Shown here: piece after piece, positions 39,632 to 52,000 of the stretch
Position numbering within the stretch: the stretch's first letter is position 1
Layout of the letters: each line of letters starts with the position of its first letter
DNA from: Zhengitettix transpicula
Lineage: Eukaryota; Arthropoda; Insecta; Orthoptera; Tetrigidae
DNA length: 64,000 bases
Assembly (NCBI GenBank): GCA_037074705.1
Contig: CM073590.1
Coordinates: 165,786,746 to 165,850,745 of the forward strand
Direction of reading: 5' to 3'
Notes under the pieces: generated by a model
Seen by the model: only the letters and a program-made list of their open reading frames with translations
Database searches by the model: none
Told to the model about the DNA's origin: nothing
Made by a program: the position numbers and the translations under genes

Positions 39632-40525
39632 CTAAGTAGCAAAATCTACTTTATCCCACCCCAATGTTGAATTCATATCCCCTGATATTTTGAACTCAGG
39701 ATCTTCAATGTTGAAAAGATCAAAAGGATCTTGACTGTTTGATAACAGTGGATCATATGAATCTAATTCATCACTATTGTGGTTGAAGTAATTACATGAA
39801 CTACTTGTTGATGATGGAAGATGGAAAATGTTTTGGTGAGATAAGCCTATTTCAGATGAGTTATCGATTCCTCCATTTGTAGTTTGGCTGGAAGGCATGA
39901 GCGATTCAAGCCAATCTGCATCATCCATATCCATTGGCATCTCCCCAATATCCATCAATTCACAAGTTTGCATTTCAGCAGACTTTGCAGGTGTATCAGT
40001 TACATCCATATCAATACTTGGTGAATCGAGCATATTTGATGAATCCATTTTCACACCCAAATCTCCACAGTCCAATTGTCCAAAATCCATAGAGTCCAGA
40101 GCATCGATGTCTAGGCCCAATTCCTTAAGATCAATGGCTGGAGTTGTTTGCTCATAATTCGATATAGAAGCCCTTTGTTCTTCTGTACCACTCAAAAGAA
40201 AATCTAGAGAATCACTTGCTGTAAACTGCATTGGCATTTCAGTAGGTAGTGTAACTGAAAAGCTGCTTAAAGGCATTGGTGGAGGTGGTGGTGGTGGAGG
40301 TGCAGGAGGAGATGATGGATTTTCTGTAGTCCCATTATTAACATTGGGGGTAAAAATAAGCCCTTGAGGTAATGATCTGCCTGGAGTTGTTGGGGTGGCA
40401 GGATCTTGTGCAGCACTTGGTGGTAATTCTCCATTCTTAATAAGAATCTCCAAAACATCATCAACAATCTGACTTTTTACATTCTTCTGCTTGGCATTTT
40501 TTGCAGTCTCTGCAACTGTAGTCTC
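39632..40525 (-). CDS. Mrtf: MRTF terminal exon: acidic transactivation region and stop
   Basis: The last exon starts after TTTTTAAG and ends at a TAG stop at 39634-39632 (298 codons with stop). It begins ETTVAETAKNAKQKNVKSQ, then IVDDVLEILIKNGELPPSA, which matches the conserved QMDDLLDILIESGEI block of vertebrate MRTFs. A run of eight or more prolines follows (PPAPPPPPPPP). The rest is rich in Asp, Met, Ser and Leu (for example DIDALDSMDFGQLD, ADWLESLMPSS, DPFDLFNIED), the composition of an acidic transactivation domain. It ends GWDKVDFAT. Confidence 0.95.
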   Translation of the reverse strand, partial: ETTVAETAKNAKQKNVKSQIVDDVLEILIKNGELPPSAAQDPATPTTPGRSLPQGLIFTPNVNNGTTENPSSPPAPPPPPPPPMPLSSFSVTLPTEMPMQFTASDSLDFLLSGTEEQRASISNYEQTTPAIDLKELGLDIDALDSMDFGQLDCGDLGVKMDSSNMLDSPSIDMDVTDTPAKSAEMQTCELMDIGEMPMDMDDADWLESLMPSSQTTNGGIDNSSEIGLSHQNIFHLPSSTSSSCNYFNHNSDELDSYDPLLSNSQDPFDLFNIEDPEFKISGDMNSTLGWDKVDFAT

Positions 40526-43500
40526 CTTAAAAATTAATGATACAAATAGTATTAAAAATAAATTCAATAAATGGAAAATTGAGGATTCATTTCAATATGA
40601 AGCAAATGGAATTTATGTTGGAAAAAAATGTTTCCACTCTGTACAAGGGTTGTTTGAAAAGTCTGGGAAATTTTTTACTTTAGTGCCATTGTTTGTAAAT
40701 ATGATCCTTTCAAAGATATTCCTAAAAGTTTTAAACATATGCCAATCGTAGTTCAAAGTTGGCAGCCTTCTGTGGTGTAGACAACACCTTCATTAGAAGG
40801 GTTGGACAACTGCACAAATCAAAACCAAATTGGATGAAGTTCATGCAGACTCTGCTCCAGCATTTAGGACCCTTTACTTATGGATTAATGAGTTTATATG
40901 AAGTCGCAGAAGCACAGAAGATGAAACTCGCTCTAGCCACCCAATTGAGGTTACCACTCAGGAAAACAAAAAAATTTCACAGTATCATAATGGAAGTTCA
41001 CAGACTAATAGTGTGTGAGGTAGCTGATGCCATAGGTTTCTCAACTCAATAAATGTATTTTATCCTCCATGAAAAACTTGCTACCTAAAATATTTCTGCA
41101 CAATTAGTGCTGCGACCGTTGACATAGGACCAAAAATGAATTCGGAAAAACATTTCAACGTATAATGTAGCAATACTTAGGAACTCCTAAGACTTTCTGC
41201 ACAGATTCATAACTGTCAATTAAACTTGATCCATCACTACACTCAAGGGACCAAAAAAACAATCAAATCTATGGACAAAAGCTGGTAAAAGTGCACTGAA
41301 AAAGGTGAAGATAGTTTTGCCAGCTGGAAAGGTGATAGCCACTGTCTTCTGGGATTCTCAGGATAGAATATTCATAGATTTCTTAGAAAAGGGCGCAACC
41401 ATAACTGGGCTCTATTATGATGCTCTGTTGGATCATTTGAAACAGGTGCTGATTAAAACAATAGCAGATTGGAGTACAAGAAAGTGCTGTTACATCTGGA
41501 CAATGTGCAAGCGCACACAGGAGCAATATCAATGGAGAAAGTGCACAAGTTGGGATTCAAATTGTTTTATCATCCACCCTATTTACCAGATCTAGCATCA
41601 AGTGACTTCTTCTTGTTTCTGACTTGAAAATTTGGAAACTCACTGGGCCAAGCATATGAGAAATAAAGTAAGTTTACTAAAAAAAAATTCTTGTTACATT
41701 TTTACCAGACTTATCAAACAACCCTTGCATGTTCAATAAATAGTTCTCGAAATTCACACTTCGCCTAGAAGATGACGACAGTGCTTTCAGTCGTCGAAAC
41801 GTTGCGTCTTAAAATAAATATGCAAAACCAGCGTGAATTCCGAGAACTATTTATTGAACAACTTCACCAGGAAACGCATCAATCTTTGAACCCTTGTATG
41901 TGTGTGTGTTCCAAAATTCAATCATAACACTACATGTAAATACAATAAGCAAATTACCGGATTAACTTTGAGTTGTTTTGTAGCTTCTTCATACTCTGGT
42001 GGGGGTTTTGGAATGACAAAAGCTGGTTCAGTGGTAGTTCGACTCAAAGTAATTGTTGCCTTCGGCTGTTCAGCATTCGTTTGAGAAACAGCTTGTTGGG
42101 CAACAAATGATCCAATGAAGTTTGGAAGAGATGTAGTTCTGAAAAATAAAATAAGGGATTTATAGTACTATGCATTTTATTAACTAGCTAGTTGCATAGT
42201 GATGCCCAGGTTCTTATTAATAAATTCAGTGACCTCAGTAACACCAGATTTTACTTCAATTTCAGTTGGTTTTGAGTTATTTTTCTGTAGTACCCCTCCA
42301 CCCACACTCCTAAGGATCCTCCAATACAGACAAGGATAGAAATTATACAAAAACAACAGCGGGAAAAATACTATCAATCTTATTGACCACCAAAAATATT
42401 TATTCAAAGCAAATATCATCCATTTAACATGTCTGAAAAATTCAATTTATGCACAAAATAAGTCTCATAGAAAAAATTGAAAACAAATTAAGGCTCAGCT
42501 TCAGGAGTTATTATTATTTATTTTACACATTCTAGTTTGAGCCCCACTTGAGTGGTGCATTACTCTACCTCAATTAATATTTTGATTAAGTATTTAATTT
42601 TATAACTTTCTTATAATACAAGACAAGTAAATCTGTATCATAGTATGTAAATGACAAAAAAATTGCATTAAATTCAAAGCCAGAAAGAGATTTATCTAAC
42701 AATAACATTGTTCAGAACTTAATGAACAAAAACACAATAAAACTATGATCAATAAATAATCAAAGGTTTGTAATATTTACCTTTGGTGGCTAGTGGCATT
42801 ATTTGTTGCAGCAGCTTTTTGTTTTTGGAGATTCAATTGATTCAGCACCAAAGCTGCCTGTTGCTGGTCCAATACAATGCTCTTTGTTGTACATTTGCGA
42901 TTATTGATATTATTAGGGCTGTTGTTATTTGAACTTGTTATTATTTTATTATTATTTACTGCTTGTTGATTTAAAAGGTTAACCAGCTGTTGTTGACTCT
43001 GATTCTGCAAAAATGCAGCTAAACTAGCTTTTGCATTAATTCCCTGAAAAATAAAGCAAAATATATGATAAAACAAATCATCATTTATCAGCAGAACTTA
43101 AAGTAGATAATATTTATCAAAATTATTTTTAATTGAGCATGTATGCTGTTAACTTTGCAGATATTGTGTTGAAAAATAAGTGTGTTAAGATCTGGGCAGC
43201 TAACACAACTGTACATTCTACCTCATGAAGGAAGAGAGAACACCTCCAAATATTTTAATCCCATATTCTGTGCAATTGAACACATGCTCAGAAAAACTTT
43301 TAGATTAAGTTTTAAGTTCAGAATTCTAAAGATTAATTATATTCTCAAAATTTATCATTAATGAGATCAATTAAACTTAATAACTTTTAACAGTTACCTG
43401 TTGTGAAGTTGTTTGTTGTTGTTGTTGTTGTTGTTGCTGCTGCTGTTGTTGCTGCTGCTGCTGCTGCTGTTGTTGTTGTTGTTGTTGCTGTTGTTGCTGC

Positions 43501-45996
43501 TGCTGCTGTTGCTGCTGCTGTTGTAGTTGTTGTTGCTGCTGCTGCTGTTGGAATGCCACATGTTGCTGCTGTCTTTGCTGAATTTGTTGCTGAAGTTGTT
43601 GTTGTTGTTGTAGCTGTTGTTGTTGTAACTGCTGCAACTGGAGTTGGAGTTGCTGCTGCTGCTTCTTATGTTGAAGATGCTGTTGTAAAATTAATTTTTG
43701 CTGTTGTGGTTTATTGGTTCCTTCTGTGGTTTTCACAACTATGCTTCCATTAGGCATGGCAGCAGCTTGAACTTTACTTCTTATCTTCTGCAATTGTAAT
43801 TGCAGTTGGGACTGTTGCAACTGCCGTTGTAATTCCTCTATTTTACGTTGCTGATCACGTATGATTTCTTCACTTGCAGAAGTACACACACTTTGAGGGG
43901 ACTGCGGTTGTTGTGGGCTGGAAAGTAAAGTTATTGTCTCACTTGTATCCATCTCCACTTCCACTGTATTTGCAGGTGATGTAGCTCCTTGAGAAATAGG
44001 GGATAGCTGTTGCTGAATTGGGGAATTTTGGGTTTGTTCATCTTCTTCCACTCCAGTTGATGATCCATCTAATACAATAGACATCTGCTGACTTGCTGGA
44101 GACATTGGGTTATCCACCGAAAGCCCTGCACAAAGATGAACATCTTGTAAATTAAGAAAAAGTCCTACATTGAAAATTGTCTGTACTAAAAGAAATTATT
44201 GTAAAACTCTGTTTTGGAATTAAATTTACTTGTAGGTAAAAAAAATGGCTCCAAACTTATAAATGTAGTAATATTATCAGCTGCAGTAGTTTTTATTTTT
44301 ATCCAAACAATTTATATAACATCACTATTTACAAATACGTTTTATTCTTTGTTAATGTGAATGTTTATTTACGCAATACAACAAATAAAGCAATTATTAG
44401 CAAAGAGATGCAGGGGGGATGGATGTTACAGGATAAGGATCTTACCAGACAGTGATTCGTCACTCATGTGGCTGGCTGACTGAGGGTTGTCGTGCTGGGA
44501 GACACACAAATCACTGAAGGGCTTCAAACGCTCGATCAGCTGAGGCTTAGATCCCGACACAGGCAAGTTGCGGCGCTTTAGTTCCGCTTTCAGGTCACTC
44601 ACTGGTACCGACCAACAAACATTGCTATTAACTAGGTCGTTTTAGAGAGAGACAGGCTGTAGTAGGGGGATGAGCAGGGTCCTATCACCCCACTCCCACA
44701 CATATCTCCCCACATGCAATTAAAGAACTCTACATGTTATTTGATCTGTTACTAGGTGCCATATGAAGCTTGGATTGCTCAACATTTGCCACACAATAGT
44801 CATAAATTGTAATACTTCATATAAAATAGTTGTTTTGACAAACACCGATAATACGTAGAGCATTAATGTTTTTTCACATTGATTTGTATTATACAATTCC
44901 AAACCCTTAAGCATACTTTGTTATTTCATTGATATCCTCCTAATGTTTTTCAAATCTGGGGCAGAATTAAAATAAGATCAGGGGAATTCACAATTAAGAA
45001 ATATTGGAACTTCCAAAGAAAGTTAAAATATATAATATTCACGAAATTATGCCCTAAAAAGTGTAAATTTATGAAATAACCCAATGCTCAAGTGATGTTT
45101 GTATAGATAGTGGATTTATTTGCATTATTACAGCCAATTAATTTTAAAAAAAGCTGCATCTTATGGAAAAATTAAAATAAAGTCTGACATAAAGCTTCTC
45201 AATACATTTTTTTTTCTTCATTTATAATAATTCAAATGAACCTTTAACCCAAACAAACTACTGTTGCAATTAAATACTGGGAACCATGGTATTATCAATA
45301 GTTTTCCTGGATTATCTTAAAAACTGAAAAAAAAAACAATTGGGAGTTTTTAAAATGTCATGAGCATAATTGATATGGATAGGTAATAAACAGAATGAAC
45401 TTATTGCCTAAACGAGACCAAAGGTTGGTGACACCATGTTGGACAGGAAACTTAGTTCAAATTTTCAAAGGAGTTAACCTCATCATCATGAGATCAGCTA
45501 CTCCTCATTGTTTCGAGAAACAACATAAGGAGCAGTCCATCTCTGTATCTAGAAGGATAATAACAACAGAAATTTGAACTAAGTTTACTATAAAGCATAG
45601 CATCATCAATCTTCAGTCTCAGCTAAGCTATGAATGAAGCCACCCTATTATCTTTACGCTATCCTCATCAATTATTTTGACAGTCACATATTCCTTATTT
45701 GCTTTATATTTGACTTAGGAATTAAGTGAAAATCCCTAAAATTTTAAACACATCCGAGTATTAGGATTAATTGCATAAATCAATCAATTAAGTATGTAAC
45801 TACAACAAACTAAGTGTGAGTTTTTTATTTCATAGCAAGTGTTCAAAAAATACATAAATTACAAATATATATATATATATCAAATAAATGTAAAAAAGAA
45901 TTTGAATAAATTGTTTTACATGAAATATCATTTTTTTCACTGTCAACGATTGAGTTACCAACTGTGCTCATGTAACAATGACACACAAACACTGAA

Positions 45997-46049
<53 letters not shown>

Positions 46050-49000
46050 TTTATAACTTATTGGTCTAAGATACAATGAATAGTATTAATGCTCTACAGT
46101 TAAAAACTAAAAGAAGCAAAATTTTAAGTTTTGTATTTATACAAGTTGCTTCGCCATAAGTTAAAGCAAATGAATAATAACCATCTCTTAATAAAACTTG
46201 TTTAAGAATTAACTCACATTAACTTGGCAAATGTGGTGCAAGAATTCCTCACATTTATTCAGCAAATACAACAAGGGGAATGTTAGAAGACAATCTAAAA
46301 TGTAAAATAAACACTCACCTTTCCAGTCTTCAAGCTTTGAGAATGACCTCAGTACTTGCTCTGCAGGACTGGGTGTCGATGGTGGAGCAGGGCTTGGAGG
46401 AGGCGGTAAAGTTGCAGGAGTTAATGGTTGGGAAGGAGTTGATGGTGATGGAGATGCGACAGCTATCAGTCCTGATATCTGAGGGGTGGTTGAACTGGAT
46501 TCCGTGCTCATTGAAAGAGGCTTTTGCGCAGCAGGCAGAATGATTTGTGGATACTAAAATAAATTAGATTATTTGATAATGTAAAACCAGAAAATACAAC
46601 TGAAACAATAGTGTACAAATTATGAATAAACATAATGAACTAAATTGTAATAAATATACTGAAAATACAGACTTGTATTTTATACTTTTCCAACTATGTG
46701 TTAGAGAACATAAGGTTCATGCTCTGATTTTCAACTTTATACATAATTTTATATAGCTTCAATAAATATTTAACTTCATCTACATATTTTGGGAATTTTG
46801 AATAAATAAAAATATATTCAGGGAGTCAGTAAACTATGGTATATAGACAAGCAAATATGATTATACAATTTTACATAATACATCAATTTCTGATTGTAAT
46901 AGTAATAAATTAAATTAATAATTTCACCTACAAACACGTTCATATCATTATGGATCATATAAATTTCTACATATTACCACATCTAAGAATGATTTGCAAT
47001 GACCTAAGTGTAAATTAGACATAGATACAATTGTTTATGATATTTCACATAAAATCCTTTCTGCTGTTTCCATTGTTTGTTTTCATTATTTAGAAGTTCT
47101 GGCTGTTTTACAATAAGCAATCTACCAGAGTCTAGTAAAATTATATTTAAAAACATAATTCTCTTCTGCTATAACTTTCACTTCATAATATTTTTAAGAT
47201 CTTATAATTCAAATCAAATAAATAATAGAAATTAGATAAATAAATAGACAAAATTAAGTGATACTATTACCACACAAAATTTCTGTATTTCTTGTTGATT
47301 TCTTGATGAACTAAAAAGCAAACCTAAAATGTTTTAGCTTTTCTTTTGAGTTTGTGACCTGGTTTGTGTGGTTTATGACTCTTCTGTATTTTGAATCACC
47401 TGACAAAAACAACAAGGATTGCAGAAATGTTGTGTGGAATTTATAGTACCAATTAATTTTTTACTTTATTTGGCTATTTATTTATCTAATTAGTATGCTT
47501 TTAACACAGATGTATTATATTTCAATAAATAATATGAAGATAAAACAATTGAATTTTTAAAGAAATATCCAAGAGAAAAATAAAGTAATGGTATAATTAT
47601 GACATATATATTTATCATGTGTTCTTATATACGAAAAACAGTGATAATAATTTTGTATTCTACCTTATGTTGCCATTCTAGTTGCCACTGCAAAAAGAGT
47701 TGTTGCTGTTGAAGCAACAACTCATATGATGTCTCCACAGGGGAAGAATTGATTGATGTATTCTTATGCGCATTTGGTGGGCCCTTATACTCATGAAACT
47801 TTATAGTCCTTGTTTTTGGCTGTGATTTACTTTTAGATTTTTTTCTGTTTTTATCTTTCCCGGGCGCTGCATCACTTCTATGACTAGACAGAGAAGCTAT
47901 AGGAGAAGGTTGAGGTGCAGGTCTTGGTGTGATTGCAACTGTTGGGGATGGAGTTGGAGGGGCAGGAGGAGATGAAACTGATATGGTGCTTAGAGGACTC
48001 AAACTTGATGTTGTGGAACCAAGACTCATTGGACTAGGTGCAGGAGCTACAACACTATTACACAAGTCAGCAAATGTCAGTGTACTGGTTGGTGCAGCAA
48101 CCACAGGGGCTGGAAGAGTTAACGCCACAGTCACAATGCCAGCAGAAGCTGCCGCAGCTTCCAAAACATCTGGTCTCGATGAATCTGAGAGTCCAGTGGT
48201 AGGTGGTTGACTTTGGAGTGGAGACTGGCCACCCTCAGAGCTCTGAGAATCCTCATCATAAGTCATATACTGATTTGGATGTTGAGGTTTAGTTAATTGG
48301 CCTTCACTGGTGGCCTTGAATGGAATGACACCCTCTACAATACAAATAAACAGAAGGTTAATTTTTAAAATACCAGAAAGTAGGCACTGAAGCCTAACTA
48401 AAGTTCTGCAGATTTATACATTTATACACACAAAATAAATGTTTCACAGCTCACCTTTAACTGCTCTCTCTATTGGTTCTTCTGTGTGAAGAATATTTTT
48501 CTTTATTAACTCAAGAGGTCCTGGCCTATGAGAAAGTTGATCATTAAGAGAATCAGCAAGTCGAGCTTTCTTCAGCATCCTTTGCCGTTCTGCTAATGAT
48601 GGATCCACATGTCCTACATCTGCAAACAATGTTATGCATTACAGAAATGTAAACGGAAAGAAACAGCAGTATTAATTACAATGATCCTGTTATTGGTGCA
48701 CTTAAATTTATTTCTTATGTAAATAAAAAAACCTAACTAATAAAATTAAATATAAGATACAGGAAACCAGAAAAACACAAGGACCACAACAAACCTTCTA
48801 ATATGTGTTGACGAACAAGTTCTTGTCTGTCAGGTCGCTGCTGAATCTTCGCCTTCAGCAGGTCTCCCATTTTGGCACGTTCCAGTTTTTGACGCTGCTC
48901 ATGAAAAGCTGGAGGCGTCTTCAGTGCTGAAAAGTAATTTTAGGTTTAAAATAATGTAGTTACAATGCAATATAACAAAACATGGAAATAGGTATGAACA

Positions 49001-52000
49001 TTTCAAGTCTATTCAGTTCAAGAAAAGCAAGGCAAATGAAAGGGTTTACAAGACACATAAGATACTTACGTGGCATGATTCCTTGTGCCACCAACTGATT
49101 GATCGGCCTCCGCAGCATCAACTTCACTTTCAGGGCTGTAATAAACCAATTTTATAAATATGTAATTAAAATAATGTAAATTAACATTTTATGTTCAATA
49201 CAATGATCTAAGGCACAAATACAAAGATTCTTCTGCAGATTGGAAATACTTCTTCCACAAACTGCAAAAGTATAGAAGTTAAGACAGCCTACACACATGG
49301 TAAAAATAAAACTGAGATGAAAGCTTGCAGAATAATTGCAGAATTTTCATTTATAATTTTATACTATCTAAAAATATTATAGCCATAACAAAACATCATT
49401 TAGACACAATATTTATTCTGTGGAACTAATAGGAAAAATATACATTCTACAGCTACTGGTATTATGTGAATGATGAAGATTTTCATTATACATCTTCTAC
49501 ATCAAATTTTTTTGTACATTGCCGTCCTTGATTGTATTTAGATTACCTATTCTGTTCATAACAACATAGGCAACAACAGTTTCAAAGTTTTAACCTGAGG
49601 AATATTTTCGGCCCTGCAATATGTGCATCAGACTGCGTGACTGACCGCGGTCTTCGGAGGACCACCATCCCGTGCACCCGGTGCACATCGCGATGACCAC
49701 GAAGCACTGGCCATCAGCAGTCGCTTGCCGTGGCCGGAAGTAGCCCCTTCCCGGCCCTCCGGAGGGGCGTTTCGCGACCTACTGTATTCGCATACTGACG
49801 TCTGCCCACCCGCACGCGTCAAATGATTATGATTCAGCCGTGCAGGTAATGGATAATCAACCAGGGGGCCATAAAGTCATTTGAGAATTGGCCGCCAACC
49901 ATCCCAGATTAATTAAGTTGTAGTAATCAGTCTTCGTGTATGGAACTTAACGAGTGTAAAATTGTTAACGTAGTGCTTGATATATGTAGAGAGGTACTAG
50001 TTTGACAAAAAGGAACTATGAACGGAGCAATTTGAATATCGAATTATAGATGGAAGAAAGTTCACACATCGTTTAAAGAATATGTTAAAATTATTTTAAC
50101 TCAAAAATGAAAGTGGTTCACTGTTTTGAGACTGGATGCGCTTCGCAAGATTTCCAAGGACAAGCCGACGAAGAACAAATGTGTATGTGAAAGAAAAGGT
50201 GTATGTAGAGAAGTCTAACAACATGGCAATTTAGTAACCAAGGTGACAGTGTGATTGTGAAATTGAAGAGAGTGCTCGAGTATAAAAAATATATTTTTGT
50301 AGAAATATTTGTATTAAAGAATCAAAAAAGTTGCAGTCGCGAAAGCGAATCCGTTTCATAGTTGCAAGTGTGAAGAAGAAAACGTAGATACAAATCAGAT
50401 AAAAGCCATTTTAAAAAATCGTACTCTTCACTTATTGCCAAACTACATTGTTTTGATACAGGGGTTTTGTCATTATACGATGTTTGTACTAATATCAGCT
50501 AACATGCGTATTAGAAGGTTCAACATCGACACGTAGGGCAAAATGAGAGGGCTGGAGGGGGGGGGGGGGATGAGACTTGAGCAGCATCAAACACGTTTCT
50601 CAGAGGAAAATTGTTTGTGAGCATTCCTCGCTAATGTGGTGGTGGCCGACTCTTTCATTTGAAATACTGCGCCAAAAATGCCTATGCGCGCCGTAAGGAC
50701 AGGTCTATATTTGGCCCTGGCGAGACGCTCCCCGGTTATCTGTGCCTTCCCTCGCCCTCTCTTAGCAACAAACACAGATACAAAACCAGATCTGGTTCGT
50801 ACTGCATTAAACTACACCCAACTATGAGTACTAAATGCTACGATTCACGTGAAGCTCACAACTACAACTCATTTAATTCTGTATAAGAAATTCGTTTGTC
50901 GTCTTGCCAAGATTGACGTTTAACGAATATTTTTTTCTTCCAGAATTGTTACATTTAAAGTGGCATAAGATTATATAGTTTCTTAAATGAATGCATTAAT
51001 TAATAGTTTATAACTTGGTATCTTAAGAAAGTTCCGAAGTAAAACGTCGAGTTGTAGGGAATAATGGGGATGGAGAGGGCGAGATTAGAGTATTATAAAC
51101 AAGTTTCTCCCAGGAAATAAAAATGTTTGTATAAATGTATACCACATTCCTATGCCATTCCTTGAGCTTTAATATTGTTATATTTAACTGATCTTCAGGA
51201 CCTCGTTAGACAATTAAAAAATTGACGTATCCCTCGTTGCTTCAAACTACCAAGGCAAAGAGCTGTGTTATTGCACACCATTTTTAAGGTGTATGCCATT
51301 TTCATGGAGATAGATAAAAACATAAAAAAACGTCGAAACTATTCAGTTTTAAATTACTCATTTACACTTAATTTTGTATCGTAGTTGTTCCAGAAATTGG
51401 CGTAGATATAACTAGGTCAAAGTTTACGAAATTATTTAAATACAATACACGATCTTAACGTCGATATTTTTCTGTACAGGTTTCTCAAGAATTAAAGTTT
51501 CAGTTGCTCCTCCAAGGCTAACCACGCTGAAACCTGAAGATAATATAATACCAATCGAATCTCAGCTGGAAATGGAAGAATTACCTAAGCAGTAAGCATG
51601 CGCGGAACCCAAAGGAAGCCCCGTCACTAAGATCTTGCCTGAATACGTAATGCGCAGAACTTGCTACGGGAAACAGCTGATGTATGGCTTAATCTAAAGG
51701 GGGAAAGTATCTGAAAGGTAGCGGGAACTGCCGATAATGTAAATATACTGCTGCTTTACTTCAAGCCTGTGACAACTTGCGCTTCTCAGCTTATAGACAC
51801 AATTACGTATGCGTGTTACCAGTAACAAAACTTTAATGATGGTTTTGTTTTTCCTGCAACTTTCATCGCAAACCCGTTGAAAACTGTAAATAAATAGTGT
51901 GCTTGGAATTATGAATTATATATTTATTATATATATATGAAGAACACCAGCTTATAATCGAATGTCATATTTATGCGTTAGACAGCAGAATAACCATGAC

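Noticed and set aside
43403..43753. Plus-strand frame rich in Val and Ala opposite the MRTF glutamine exon
   Set aside because: It is the reverse reading of CAA/CAG repeats; no start context or domain.
47929..48210. Plus-strand Gly/Val-rich frame
   Set aside because: Shadow of the Ser/Pro/Ala-rich MRTF exon on the minus strand.
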